Positions 12,051 to 24,382 of a stretch of DNA of 64,000 bases are shown here, piece by piece. Origin of the DNA: Physcia stellaris (taxonomy: Eukaryota; Ascomycota; Lecanoromycetes; Caliciales; Physciaceae); the NCBI GenBank assembly GCA_018902385.1, contig JABSSW010000061.1, forward strand, positions 1 to 64,000. Direction: 5' to 3'. The notes under the pieces were generated by a model, which was given only the letters and a program-made list of their open reading frames with translations, made no database searches and was not told the origin of the DNA. The number at the start of each line of letters is the position of its first letter. Within the stretch, counting starts at the first letter, position 1. Position numbers and translations under genes: made by a program.

Positions 12051-12201
12051 ATAAAAATCATATTCAAAATTTGAACATCAAATTATTTTTTTCATTTTTA
12101 TTGTCGATTAGTAAATTAATACATACATAAAAATATCGTTTCGTCATTTGTTTTGATTCGTTAAATTTATTCAATAACAAACGTTTTCGAATATCATTAA
12201 A

Positions 12202-12379
12202 TGTTACGAACATGTTTGAAAATTTCGATTGAAATTTTATTTTATCAATGAAAATTCATATGAAAATTAACGTAATTTAACGAGCATTTCTATTTTTGAC
12301 ATTCGATTTTTACAAATATATTTGCTTTTTCAATTAAATATTTTCGATATGTTATTTGTTTTTAAACATGCGTTTTACA
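12202..12379 (+). repeat. 5' LTR of the small LTR element
   Basis: 178 bp, TG...CA ends, clearly paired with 13,879-14,057; preceded by TTAAA. Confidence 0.85.
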
Positions 12380-12586
12380 TGATATTTGATTTTTATCGTG
12401 ACGAACGATGTAAATTTTATACTCGTTCACATCGTCAACGAATAAAAAAAACACGACGATTCAATTCGTGACGATCGTACATTTTCAACACGAAATTTAT
12501 TTATCAATTCGTAATGACGATGATTCATTGTTTTTAACACAGCAAATTTCTCGTACACGAATAGCGAAATTAATTGTTATTCATTA

Positions 12587-12785
12587 TGTTCGTCGAAATA
12601 CGCGAATAATTAAATAAAATCGTCAATTTCGTAAAAATACGCGAAATTAAAAAAAATCGTCAATTGTTCGTAAAAAAAACGAATAAAAACAAAGTTTTCA
12701 TCGTTCGTAAAAATACGCGAATGTTTAAAAAAAAATCGTCAAATCGTTCGTAAAAATACGCGAATCAAAAAAAAATCGTCAAAAT
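12587..12785 (+). repeat. Minisatellite of TACGCGAA / AAAATCGTCAA units
   Basis: About five imperfect units of 40-50 bp combine a Cg(T)AAAAATACGCGAA part and an AAAAATCGTCAA part. It lies just inside the 5' LTR of the small element and contains short CG palindromes. Confidence 0.65.
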
Positions 12786-12835
12786 GTGAAATTTTCTTAA
12801 AAAAAAACAATGAGTTTGTTACAATGACAATCAAT

Positions 12836-12945
12836 TGTCGATTTTCTTGTTCGTCGAATCAATCAATCAATCAATCGTGTCGATTTTCTTGTTCGTCGAA
12901 TCAATCAATCAATCAATCGTGTCGATTTTCTTGTTCGAATTTTCG
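12836..12945 (+). repeat. 42-bp tandem repeat, about 2.6 copies
   Basis: Units start at 12,836, 12,878 and 12,920, with AATCAATCAATCAATCAATC inside. The period is a multiple of three, so it reads as a 14-residue repeat (CRFSCSSNQSINQS) in one frame. Confidence 0.85.
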
Positions 12946-13324
12946 ACATTTAATCAATAAACGATTTTCATGTTTTTTCGAATCAATCAATTTATTTATT
13001 CTCGAAAATCTTTACAATAATCATCTTCTTAAACGTTGAAACATCGTTTGATAAAGAAAAAAATAAAGATTATATCAACAACAATTTCACATTTAATTTA
13101 TCAACAAACAAATCAACACTCAAAACATCAAACAAAAAATTTGAATTACGTTTCGTTTCGTTTCGTTTTTGTTTCAACGATTTGTTTGTTTCAACGACAT
13201 TTAATGAATTCGTTACAACGATTAATGAATTTGCTTCAATAAAATTCTTAATGAGTCGATTAGAACGATTTCAAAACGCATGCGTTCGATTTTTTACATT
13301 TTTCGCAATCAACATCAATGAGAA

Positions 13325-13863
13325 ATGAATTTATTACATACAACGATACGAAAGCAAATGAAAAGAAAAATTAAAAACATCGATTCAATAAATTTGTTAC
13401 ACGATCAAATCAATTCGTTTTTTTCGCAATCGTTTGTTCGTCGTCGTCAATGTTTTTTTGTTTCAAAATTTGCAATCAATCAAGACGCGTCGATTAATAA
13501 AAACTCGAAAAATTCAAATTCGAAAAATTTGAAACAACATACGTTCGCGAAATCGATATCGTTTTGTTTTTGTTTTTGTTTTGTTCGAGAAATCGATCGT
13601 TTCATCATATTAATTTGCAAATATTTTTCGCATCGATCGAAATCAAAATTTTCAATCAAAATTTTCATTCTCGTCGCATATATTTATTTTTTTTTTTCTC
13701 GCGCATTTTTTGTTTTCGAATTTATTTTTTCACGTTTATCGCATTTGTTTTGACATTTTCAACGTCGATTATGATTAGACAAATATTTGAATTATCGTCA
13801 ATGAATTTTTTCGCAATGTCGATCGATAAAAAAAATAAATTAATCGTTTCGAAACGAAATTGA
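13325..13863 (+). pseudogene. Gag-like tail frame of the small LTR element
   Basis: Two overlapping open pieces (13325-13753 and 13564-13863) encode peptide related to the C-terminal half of the frame at 25,345-26,571. Shared features are QHTFAKSISF, an aromatic membrane-like stretch and the final SKRN followed by a stop and the polypurine tract. The N-terminal finger module is absent here. Confidence 0.45.
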
Positions 13864-13878
13864 AAAAAAAAAAAAATA

Positions 13879-14057
13879 ATGTTACGAACATGTTTGAAAA
13901 TTTCGATTGAAATTTTATTTTATCAACGAAAATTCATATAAAAACTAACGTGATTTAACATGCATTTTTAATTTTGATATTCGATTTTTTGCACATATTT
14001 GCTTTTTAAATCAAATATTTTCGTTATGTTATTTGTTTTCTAAACATGCGTTTTACA
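13879..14057 (+). repeat. 3' LTR of the small LTR element
   Basis: 179 bp, same start and end as 12,202-12,379; followed by the duplicated TTAAA. Confidence 0.85.
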
Positions 14058-14080
14058 TTAAAAACAATGATGCAAAATAT

Positions 14081-14275
14081 TGAAAAAATCATGAATAATT
14101 ATCATTATATTGTTTTGAATTTCGTTTTTTTAATAAATTATATGCAAATGAAAACACAAAAAATATGCGAATATCAAAACATTAAATTCGACAAAAACGT
14201 ATTATTTTTTTTTTCGTCAAATTATATCAATTGAATTCTGATTGCAACATATTTGCGAAAATTGTATTTTCAACA
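14081..14275 (-). repeat. LTR of element copy B (3' side)
   Basis: 195 bp, pairs with 17,148-17,342. Confidence 0.75.
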
Positions 14276-15743
14276 TTTTTTCACAACAATCGTTTGTGTT
14301 TTTTGTTTTGTATTTTGACGAATTCAATTAATCGAAAATTTTCGTGCAAATTTTTTCAACGATGTGATTTTCTCAACGATGCGTATTTTAAAACTTTTTC
14401 AACGACGTATTGTCTGAAGTTTTCGAGCAAGTTTTTTCAACGTGATGAGATCATGAATCGATGTGAAGATTGCAAAAACGAATGAATCGAAATTCGATAA
14501 CTTATTGACTTCAAATATGACGTAGAATCGAATTGTAAATCGTGCGATCGAACATTTGAAAAATTGCGACGTTCTGAATATGCATTTTCATGAAATGAAA
14601 TATCGATATGAAATTTGATATTTAAAATTGATTAAAAAATACATTATGAAACAAATATTAATTGTTTGAATAATACGATATTGACGAAAATACGAATTAC
14701 ATTATAATTTTGATAATATCATTGTGAATTTTAAAAATTTCAAATGTTTTTGCGACATCAATGAATCGATTTCTTTGTAATTTGATTGTAAAAAATTCAT
14801 AAAATATGTCGATACGATGCGAAAAGTTGAAAATGATCGAAAAATCGATAAAAAAAATGATACATCGAATGCGTCGAACATGCATCGATACAAAAAATGC
14901 AAAATCGAATTTTTTTGATTTGATTAAAATTTGTCAAAAAATCAAATCGATTAATATGCGAAAAAATCAAATATTTTCAACATTATTTGTTTTTTTTGAT
15001 CGAATTTTTGTTTTGCAAAATCGAAATGTAATATGATTGCATAATACGTTTTTCGAAATCATATTATGTAATTTCATCGAATTTCGAATATGTAATCGTT
15101 TTTTTAACAATTGTTCGTATAATACGTCAATACGTTTTTTTCGAAATTGTATTGACAAATTGTATTTTCATTTTCTTTTTTTCGTATTTATCGAACGATT
15201 AAATTTCAAAAATAATATAAAAAAACAATTAATTAATCGTGTTAAATCAAAACGAAATCACAAAAACAAATCTTTATCGAATCGTAAAACAATAAACAAA
15301 TAAACAAAACATACAACAATTTTTAGAAATTTTTTCAAATCACAAAGCGAAAAAGACGAAACATGAAATTCATTAAAACAACAACAATAACATTTTTTAT
15401 GTTTTTTCAAATCGATCAACGATTATCAAAAAAAACGAACGAACAAAACAACAAACAAACAACATGTTGTAACTTTCTCAAAATAATGATTTTTTCGAAA
15501 AAAAATCAATATTTTTTCAAAATAAAATGAAAAAAAACGAAACGTCAATAACGCATTTTCATGAATATTTCATTGTTTTCAATTTTTGAAACGTTTGACA
15601 TAAATCATTTATTAAATTAATGTATGACAAAACGTTTTTGACAATGTTTGCAAACAGAAAAAAAAAAACGAAAAAATATCGAAAAAAAAAACGCATCGAA
15701 AAAAATCGAAAAATTTTCGAAAATGACGTGCGAATCGAATGTT

Positions 15744-16500
15744 TCATCGAAACGTATATTGATGCAAATGTTTCGAATTTGATCGATTTGAAAGCAAATG
15801 AAATCGTCGCATGAAAATATAACGTAATGCGATTTTGTATGAAATTATATTTGTTTTTGAAATCGTTGTCACGATTGCATTTGTCAAAATTTTCGAAAAA
15901 AAAAACGAACGCAATTGATGTCGTTGCAAATCAAATAAATTTAATTTTTCAACGAACATGCGATAAAAATCATTCACGATCAAATAAAATTTCGATGAAT
16001 AAATATTCGAAACGAAATAAACGAACAAACAATGTTTGTATTTTTCAAAAATTTGCACATTAATTTGAATGTCGCAATCGAAAAACGAGAAAATTTCGAT
16101 GCAATGATTGAACGTGATGTTATTTTTGTTTAAAATATCGATTTTTTTGATGTTGCAATCGACGAATAAATTGATGAAAATTTTGAAAAAATAACTGATG
16201 ATTCGATTATTGATTTCGATGATACGTTTTCTGAACGTTCGCGTACAATTTTTGATGTAAAAATCGCGAAAAATAAAAATTTCGACGAGAGAAATGAAAA
16301 AATTATCGATTCATATGACAAAAAAAATGACGAAACAGAAAAAATAAACAATAAAATAAACGATTTTGAAATTTGCGCAAAAAACGAAACAATTGTTTTC
16401 GACTTTTTCGCATGTCGATTGCGAATATGTTCGTGAAATTTAATATTGTTTTCAAATTTGATCGTTTTGTTTTTGCAACGTTTACAAATATATTTTTCAA
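15744..16500 (-). pseudogene. C2H2-finger gag-like frame, copy B
   Basis: On the minus strand the finger region (16,390-16,490) reads YICKRC...KFHEHIRNRHAKKSK in a frame that is now shifted. The piece 16,058-15,744 carries CLFVYFVSN, FYLIVNDFYRMFVEKLNLFD and NSKHLHQYTFR, matching copies A and C. Stops and frame changes break it. Confidence 0.55.
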
Positions 16501-17147
16501 TTCGTTTTTTGATTAAACGAATTTTTTTGTCAATTGTTTCATTTTTTTTTGAGTTTGTTTTTGATTTTCAATTCATATTTTCGTAAATGATAATTTTTCT
16601 GTATTTTTTTGTTTGAATGAATCAATTGTATCGCAAAATTTTAACATTTTCAATCAAATGTATGTTATAAAACGTTTTAAAATTTTGCGTCATAAAATGA
16701 CTTTCAAAAACGTAATCGCAAAAAACAAACGAAAAATTTAAAAATCAAATGCGAAAATAAATGCGAACGCGAATTTTAAAATAAAAATCGTCATTTTGAT
16801 TGAATATAAAATTCGCGAAAAAATTCGATATCGTCAAATATTCGTAAAAAATTTAAATAAATAAACGATTTCGCGAAAAATTCGTAAAATAAAATCGAAA
16901 ACGTTTCGAAAGAAATTCGTAAATAAATGTTATCAATGTAATTGAAAATGTATTGAATAATATTGAATGTTGTTAATATAATTGAATCGATTTCTAATTT
17001 GACAAAATTGAATATTTTCAATAAAATTGATTATTGTTGAAATATTGCAAATTTATTATTATATTGTTCGACGATTAAATATTACGTGTTTATGTTATAA
17101 TTGATATTAAATGTAACGAAAATGTTAATTCGATTTTCATAATTTAT

Positions 17148-17342
17148 TGAAAAAATCATGAATGATTATCATTTTATTGTTTTAAATTTCGTTGTTTTGA
17201 TAAATTATATGCAAATGAAAACACAAAAAATGTACGAATGTTAAAATATTAATTTCGACAAAAACGCATTAATTTTTTTTTCGTCAAATTATATCAATTA
17301 AATTCTGATTGCAACATATTTGCGAAAATTATATTTTCGACA
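17148..17342 (-). repeat. LTR of element copy B (5' side)
   Basis: 195 bp, starts TGTCGAAAATATAATTTTCG on the minus strand. Confidence 0.75.
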
Positions 17343-18524
17343 CAGAAAACAATTTTCAAACAAACAATATTTTCACGAACAATTTCAAAAATTTCATTAA
17401 ACAAATTTCAAATATTTTATTTTTTTTCAGAAATTTTTTATCGTCGATCATGAATTCATTCAAACGTAATATTTATTATTTCATTAAATTTTATTCACGA
17501 ATATATAACATTTTACATCGTTTTAATTATTATAATGATTTACACGTCGAAAAAAATTGTAAAATATGAATTGATTGATTGTTTTTTGTTTTTTATAACG
17601 ACGATTGCGATTAAATTTGTATTCATTTTCATAATAAAAAATAATGCAACAAAAAAAATATAACAATGAAAAATGCAATTGCGAATGAAAATGTTCAAAA
17701 ACGTTAAACGTCAAAAAAAAAATAATGAATGCGTATTCAAATGATAATTGATGATGAATGATTATTGTTTGAATAAACGTTAAAGTATTTTTGTTTGATG
17801 CAAAAATGTTTAAAATATGTAATTCGACGACAAAGAATTTTTATAACATCACGATATTGAAATTCAATTTAGAAAACGAAAAAATTTATGTTTTTATGAT
17901 TTTGATCATGCAATGTCGATTTAAAAATAACATTTGATATATTCAAAATTGTTTAAAATAAATTTTATGAATAAATTAATTGTTTTATTTAAAACGATGC
18001 AATCGATTTTTGAAAATGTTTATATTGAAATTTTTGTAATAACGTTGTTAATTGTACAAAACGATATATATTAATTTTCGATCATTTTTTATCAAAATTT
18101 CATCAAATATTCAGAAGATTTTTACAAAAACAATTCAAATTTCAATTATTTTATTTTTTCAATAAATAAAATTTAATATACATAATATGATGTTTGTTTG
18201 TTTATTTATTATTTCGTTGTTAAATTTTTTCGATTATGTGTTTGTTTCATGTTAATTGATATAATTTTCAAAAAATTTCACACGTTTGCAAATTTGATTT
18301 TGTTTCATTTTTCAAACATCGTATCGATCATTTGTTTTTTCGTTGTAATAACGTGTTTTTTGATTTTGATACGTGATTTAATAATTTTTCACACGTGTTT
18401 ATTAAAATTGAAATTCGAAAAATTAAAAAACGAAATCACGAAATCAATGTTTCAATTCAATTTCATTTGTTTCGTTGAATTTATGTTTTTGACAATAAAA
18501 TCGTGTATTGCATTATAGAACACA
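17343..18524. other. AT-rich spacer between inverted LTR elements
   Basis: Only short open stretches occur (for example 18198-18518, very hydrophobic Phe/Ile-rich peptide as any T-rich strand would give). No domain, repeat partner or RNA gene was recognised. Confidence 0.5.
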
Positions 18525-19440
18525 ATCTATAAAAAAATATTCATTAAAATCGCTTAACGCGAATGATCGATCGAGAAGAAATCTGATCAATTTTGCGTTC
18601 GTATTTCTTAAAGTCGATAACTTTCATCAATTGAAAATTCAAGTTTTCAATCGAAACATACGTCAAGATCATCTCAAAACGCTTCAACAACGTGCAATTA
18701 CTTCACATCTTGCACATCAATCAACAATCACATATGATTTTCATTTGATTAATCAATATTGTAAAGCAGAGTCAGCGCATTTCAACGCGATAAAAATGAC
18801 AAAAATTCGTTCATTATCGCAATAATTTTGAAACTTGAAAGATCATGTCGCTGTCAGATTTGTGTCAGACAGTTGAGATGTCTGCGAAGATGTCTGCGAA
18901 AATGTTTGCGAAAATGTTTCGTTCAGTTTTCATCAATGTCTATACAGTTGCTTCGCATTCTGCATTTCAATCAAGAATCACATATGATTTTCACTCGTCT
19001 AGTCAACTTTGTAGAATTGAATGAGCACAATTTAACGCTGCAAAAATAACAGAAATCGATTCATTATCGCAATAGTTTTGAGACTTCGAAAATTACGTCG
19101 CAGTCAAATTTGTGTCTGCTTCGCTTATGTTTCGTTTTTGAAGATTCAATTTTCAACAATGCCTGCAGTGTTTCAATACGATTTCGATCATAATTTCATG
19201 CGCACTCGATCAATTTTCTATATTCTTGATTATTTGAATAGAGCTCACTTCGTGCTTCAATATGAGTTTTTGATTGTAAGTTTTACTTATTGAATACAAA
19301 AGTTATTAAGATGCGAAATTCGTGAAATCGCAAAGCAATGACGAGATGTCGAGCTTCGCAATCTTATCAAATTCAATTCTAATTCTGAAATCGCTTCGAA
19401 GAGAATTTTTTTAAAAAAATTTCGAATCTGTTTGTCGTTT
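18525..19440 (+). repeat. Repeat shared with the TIR element, holding a 250-bp tandem repeat
   Basis: The segment is present in inverted form at about 50,640-51,321. Inside it, a 250-bp unit is repeated at least twice (TCATTATCGCAATA at 18,811 and 19,061; CACATATGATTTTCA at about 18,730 and 18,980), with a 12-bp array GATGTCTGCGAA near 18,867-18,915. It retains many CT and AG but almost no GG or CC. A piece of the piggyBac-like element is the most likely identity. Confidence 0.6.
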
Positions 19441-19584
19441 TTATAAAACATTAAACGTTGTTCGCATTGTCGTTGTCATTTGAAATAAAAATTTATTATG
19501 CGATTGAATATTTAATCGACGTAATCGTTTCGATTGATTTTTTCTTTTTGTCGTGATTTTTCAAAATGATTAATAAATTTATTT

Positions 19585-19779
19585 TGTTGAAAAATACAAT
19601 TTTCGCAAAAAAATAATCAAGAAATCAATTGATATAATTTGACGAAAAAAAAAAAAATTAATGCGTTTTTGTTGAAATTAACGTTTTGATATTCACACTT
19701 TTTGTGTTTTCATTTCATGTATGTTACAAAAATAACGAAATTCAAAGCAATAGAATGATAGTCATTCATGATTCTTTCA
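19585..19779 (+). repeat. 5' LTR of copy C
   Basis: 195 bp; starts TGTTGAAAAATACAATTTTC, ends TTCTTTCA. Confidence 0.75.
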
Positions 19780-20414
19780 ATAGATTATGAGAATCGAATT
19801 AGCAACTTTCGTTATTACATTTAATATCAATTACAACATGTCGAAACAATAATATTCAATCGTCGAACAATACAGCAAATTTTGCAATATTTCAACAATA
19901 ATCAATTTCATTGAGAATATTCAATTTTGTCAGATCAGAATTGATTCAATTGCATTGACAACATTCAATATTTTGATACACAATACATCAATACATTTTC
20001 AATTACATCGATAACATTTATTTATTTTATTTTTTGAATTTTTCGAAACAATCAATTTTCGATTTATTTACATATTTTTCGCGAATTTTTTACGAATTCG
20101 TTTATTTATTCGAATTTTTACGCGAAATTTATTTACGTATCATTCAATCAAAATGACGATTTTTATTTTCATTTTCGCATTTGATTTTTATTTTTTCGTT
20201 TATTTTTTGCGATCACGTTGAGAAAAATCATTCAATGACGCAAAATTTGAAAACGTTGTATAACATGTATTTGATTGATGATATTAAAATTTTGCGATAC
20301 AATTAATTCATTCAAACGAAAAAAGCAAAAAAATTATCATTTACGAAAACATGAATTGAAAGTCAAAAACAAACTTAAAAAAAAAATGAAACAATTGACA
20401 AAAAAAAAACTCGT

Positions 20415-21194
20415 TTGATCAAAAAACGAACAAAAAAATATACGTGCAAACGTTGCAAGCATTCAATCAAATTCGATAACAACATCAAATTTCACGAACA
20501 TATTCGCATTCGACACGCGAAAAAGTCGAAATTTGTTCAACAATTTGTTGTTTCATTTGTTTTCGAATCGAAATTTTTTACGTCATTTCAATCGATCATT
20601 TCGTCATCTTTTTCGTCATTTCAATCGATCATTTCGTCATTTTTTTCGTCATCGAAATTTTCATTTCTCGAGATTTTTACATCAAAAATTGTACGAAAAC
20701 GTTCAAAAAACGTGTCATTTATTTTGTCGATTGCAACATTTGCAACATCAAAAAAATCGATATTTTGAACAAAAATCGTTTCACGATCAATTGTCGCATC
20801 GAAATTTTCTCGTTTTTCGATTGCGACATTCAAATCGATGTGCAAATCGTTGAAAAATGTAAATATTGTTTGTTCGTTCATTTCGTTTCGTATTTCGTCA
20901 ACGAAACATCAAGACATTCGAATTCAAAAATCTTATTTGATCGTGAACGATCTGTATCACATGTTCGTTGAAAAATCGAATTCGTTTGATTTGCAATCAA
21001 ATCAGAACAAGTCGTTGTTTTCGCGCAATTTCGACAAATGCAATTTCAAAAGCAAATGTGATTTCATACAAAGTCGCATCACGTCATACTTTTATGCAAT
21101 GATTACATTTGTTTTCAAATCGATCAAATTCGAAATATTTAAATCAACACATGTTCGCGAAAACGTTTCGCGTCAATTTTCGATTTCGCGATGA
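20415..21194 (+). pseudogene. C2H2-finger gag-like frame, copy C (best finger)
   Basis: The finger is intact in 20415-20768: YTCKRCKHSIKFDNNIKFHE followed by HIRIRHAKKSKF, a C2H2 arrangement with one extra residue after the second Cys. A Ser/Phe-rich part with repeated FQSIISS follows. The next open piece (20838-21194) holds SYLIVNDLYHMFVEKSNSFD and RITSYFYAM. The two pieces are in different frames. In comparison with copies A, B and D the gene family has an N-terminal finger and a central ...VDDLYRMFxEK block; its role is probably gag-like, by position in an LTR element. Confidence 0.6.
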
Positions 21195-22387
21195 TTTTCG
21201 ATTTCATTTTTTTTTCGATTTGTTTCGATGCGTTTTTTTTTTCTCGACATTTTCGCGTTTATTTTTTGTTTGCAAACATTGTCAAAAACGTTTTTCATTT
21301 ATCGATTTATCGAATAAATCATGTCAAATGTTTTCAAAATTGAAAACAATGAAATATTCATGAAACAACGTTATTGACGTTTCGTTTTTTTTCATTCTGT
21401 TTTGAAAAAATATTGATTTTTTTTTTGAAAAATTCATTATTTTGAAAAAGTTAAAACATGTTGTTTGTTTGTTTGTTTTTTGTTCGTTTTTTTTTCTGTT
21501 AATCGTTGATCGATCATGATCTGAAAAAACATAAAAGTTGTTGTTGTTTTAATGAATTCGATTTTTCGTCTTTTTCGTTCTATTTCGACTTGAAGAAATT
21601 TTAAAAATTGTTGTATATTTTGTTTATTTGTTTATTGTTTCACGAATTTGTAAAAATTTATTTTTGTTGTGATTTCGTTTTGATTTAACACGATTAATCA
21701 TGATATTTTTCTTTATTATTTTTGAAATTTAGTCGCTCGATAAATACGAAAAGAAAAAAATGAATACAATCGTCGTATTTGACGTACTGTACGAACAATT
21801 GTTAAAAAAGAAAAAACAAACTAGATTGTATCGTTTCGAAAAAACGTACTATTCAATCATTACACATTCGAAATTCGATGAAATCAAATAATATCGTTTC
21901 GAAAAAACGTATTATACAATCAAGCAATACAGTTTCGAAAAAGCGTATTGTACAGATACAATTATGAAGTCACATAGTATCGTTTCGAAAAAACGTATTA
22001 TGCAGTCATTACATTTCGACTTTGCAAAAAAAACAGAAACTCGATCAAAAATTCAAAAATCGATCAAGAAAAACAAATAATGTTGAAAATATTTGATTTT
22101 TTCGCATATTAATTCATTTGATTTTCTGACAAATTTTAATCACGTCGAAAAAACTCGAATTTGCATTTTTGTATCGATGTATGTTCGCAAAAATCTGTTC
22201 GCATTCGATGCATTATTTTTTTTTTTCGATTTCTTGATTATTTTTGATATCGTTAATATATTTATCGAAATTTTTACAATCAAATTATTAAATATTAATT
22301 CATTGATATCGCAAAAAATATTTAAAATTTTTGAAATTTACAATAATATTATTAATATTATAATATGATTTGCATTTTCGTCAATAT

Positions 22388-22601
22388 TGTGACGAACGTG
22401 CATCGATTTCAACATTTGAAATCAACATTTGATCAATCATTAAAATTAACATTTTTATCTTATCACATCGAAATTCGAATTCGAATTTCGTTATGATCAA
22501 ATTTTTTACATATGTTTTGTCAAATTTCAGTAATTAGTTTTTCACTTCGATATTTTCGTGTAATTATGTAATTAATTCATATTTTTGCATAGCATTTCAC
22601 A
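22388..22601 (+). repeat. 5' LTR of the nested element
   Basis: 214 bp; preceded by AATAT. Confidence 0.85.
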
Positions 22602-22903
22602 TTATATCGAAATTATTCACGTCATGTTCGTTTAAGATACGCGAACATTAAATAAACAAAACATTTCGTTTCAATAAAGTTTTGTGATAGTGAAACATAA
22701 TAGACTCGTATCGTTCGATCATTCGAAAAAAACATCGAAACAAACAACAATGAACTCGTTGTGAATGTAAACAGAAACGAAACATAATAAATTCGTTCGT
22801 TTGCGTCAATTGACATTCAAAACAGACGAATTTACGCGATAATTTCGATTCACAAACAAAATTTTTTTTTCATGAACGTTGATTCAAATTCGCTTCATCT
22901 CAA

Positions 22904-24355
22904 TTGACAAAAACATTTGTCTTTACGATGATTCGATTAAGTCATCAAATCAAATTTAAATCATCAAAAAAACATCATACAAGATATATTCGATCAAAGA
23001 TCGAACAAGAATTTCGTTATTCGATCAGAAATCAAATTTTTGATTATCAATACTCGAAACATCATTTTCATTCGAGAATTTTTCGAAATCTTATCAATTT
23101 TCTTAGCAAATCGATCGTTTTTATATCAATTCGATAATTTCAATATCGAGTCAAAAAACGATTCAATATTTCGTTAAAAATTCATTTTTTTTATTCGCAT
23201 TTGATAATGCAATCAATTTCTCTGTACGAAAAACAATTCGAAAACGTGTTTATTGATTTTAATAAAACGATTTCTTTTTTCAATTTTTGCGATGAATTTA
23301 ATATCAGTTTTTCGAATTCTCATATCGAAAATCATTACATCAAAAATCTTAACGAATTTCATTTTCACGATCGAATTCGAATCATTTATTTTTTCGAAAA
23401 TTTTTCAGAATTTTATTTATTTTATTAGCAAATCGATCGTTTTTTTCTATTCATTCGATGAATTTGATATTTTTCTAGAAATCAAATTTTGAATCATTTT
23501 ATCAATAAAATTTTTCTCAATACATCAACATTACAATCATTTTATTTGTTCGAAATTCGATTGAAAAACATATTTGTTGATCATAACAAATCGACATTTT
23601 TTTTTGTTACAAGAATAAATTCAATATTCGAATCAAAAAATCAATCAATTTTTCGACAAAATTTTCAATATTGACAATTTCATATCAGCACTCGAAATCA
23701 TTCATTTTTTCGAAAACATTGCAAAATCACATTCAATTATTTAATCAATCAATTTTTCTTTTCGATTTTTGCGATATTTTCAATATTTTTTTTGTTTTCA
23801 AACTTCGATTTTTTCAATTTTTTTCGAAATATCGATTTTTTCAATTCGAATTTATCATGTTTTGATTTAGAAATCAGACGATTCAATGATGTCACGAGTT
23901 TTTTACGAAATTTTGAACATTGTCAAAAATTGTATCGATATCGAAAAACAAAATTGTTCGAATACATGTTTTGAATTTTCAATGATTTCGTTTGAAAATG
24001 ATTCAAAAAACAATCGTATTTCAATTTTTTGTTTCGCTTTGAAATGATTTTAACGAAAACATTTTTTTCGCAAAAACAACGAGAATTGAAATCAATAATT
24101 CAAAAACGAACAAAACGTAAAGTTCGAAAAACGACGAAACGAATTGAATTGAAAATCATAAAAACAACAAAACAAACATCAACGTTTCAAAATATTGATA
24201 TTTTCGATTCAACAACATGTGACGAATCAAAATTCGATTTGTACAACGAAATCGCGAATTTTTTGCAACATTTTCAGCAATGTCAACACAGATATCGTAA
24301 ATCAGATTTGTTGAATCTGTTGTTAAAATGTTTATGTGATTTTGTTTTCGAATGA
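22904..24355 (+). pseudogene. Gag capsid-like remnants in the nested element
   Basis: Open pieces at 22904-23137, 23201-23428 and 23489-23974 are Phe/Asn-rich and broken. Two related segments stand out: SFLRNFEHCQKLYRYRKTKL (about 23,898-23,957) and EIANFLQHFQQCQHRYRKSDLLNLLLKCL (24,248-24,334). Their pattern, a helix with FLxHFxxCQxxYR then LLxLLLKCL, resembles retrotransposon gag capsid segments. That two copies occur suggests internal duplication. Assignment to gag is inference. Confidence 0.45.
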
Positions 24356-24382
24356 TTCAAAATTCAATTTGAATTCATTTCG

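Larger units (their letters stand above)
12202..14057 (+). mobile_element. Complete small non-autonomous LTR element with TTAAA target duplication
   Basis: Terminal repeats of 178 bp (12,202-12,379) and 179 bp (13,879-14,057) start TGTTACGAAC and end TTTTACA. Both ends are flanked by TTAAA (12,197-12,201 and 14,058-14,062), a perfect 5-bp duplication. The 1.5-kb interior has two minisatellites and a gag-like tail frame, and an A-rich tract (GAAATTGAAAAAAAAA) directly before the 3' LTR fits a polypurine tract. There is no pol, so movement would need enzymes from another element. Confidence 0.85.
14081..17342 (-). mobile_element. Full-length C2H2-finger LTR element, inverted copy B
   Basis: Two 195-bp repeats (14,081-14,275 and 17,148-17,342), reading TG...CA on the minus strand, bound a 3.26-kb unit. 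The interior on the minus strand carries the finger at about 16,390-16,490 and the conserved FYLIVNDFYRMFVEK block (15,744-16,058), then a T-rich non-coding part. It is an inverted relative of 19,585-22,387. No clear target duplication was seen (AATAT against CAGAA). No pol domain is visible. Confidence 0.75.

Noticed and set aside
12836-12945. CRISPR array
   Set aside because: Regular 42-bp units have no unique spacers; it is a plain tandem repeat in a eukaryotic element.
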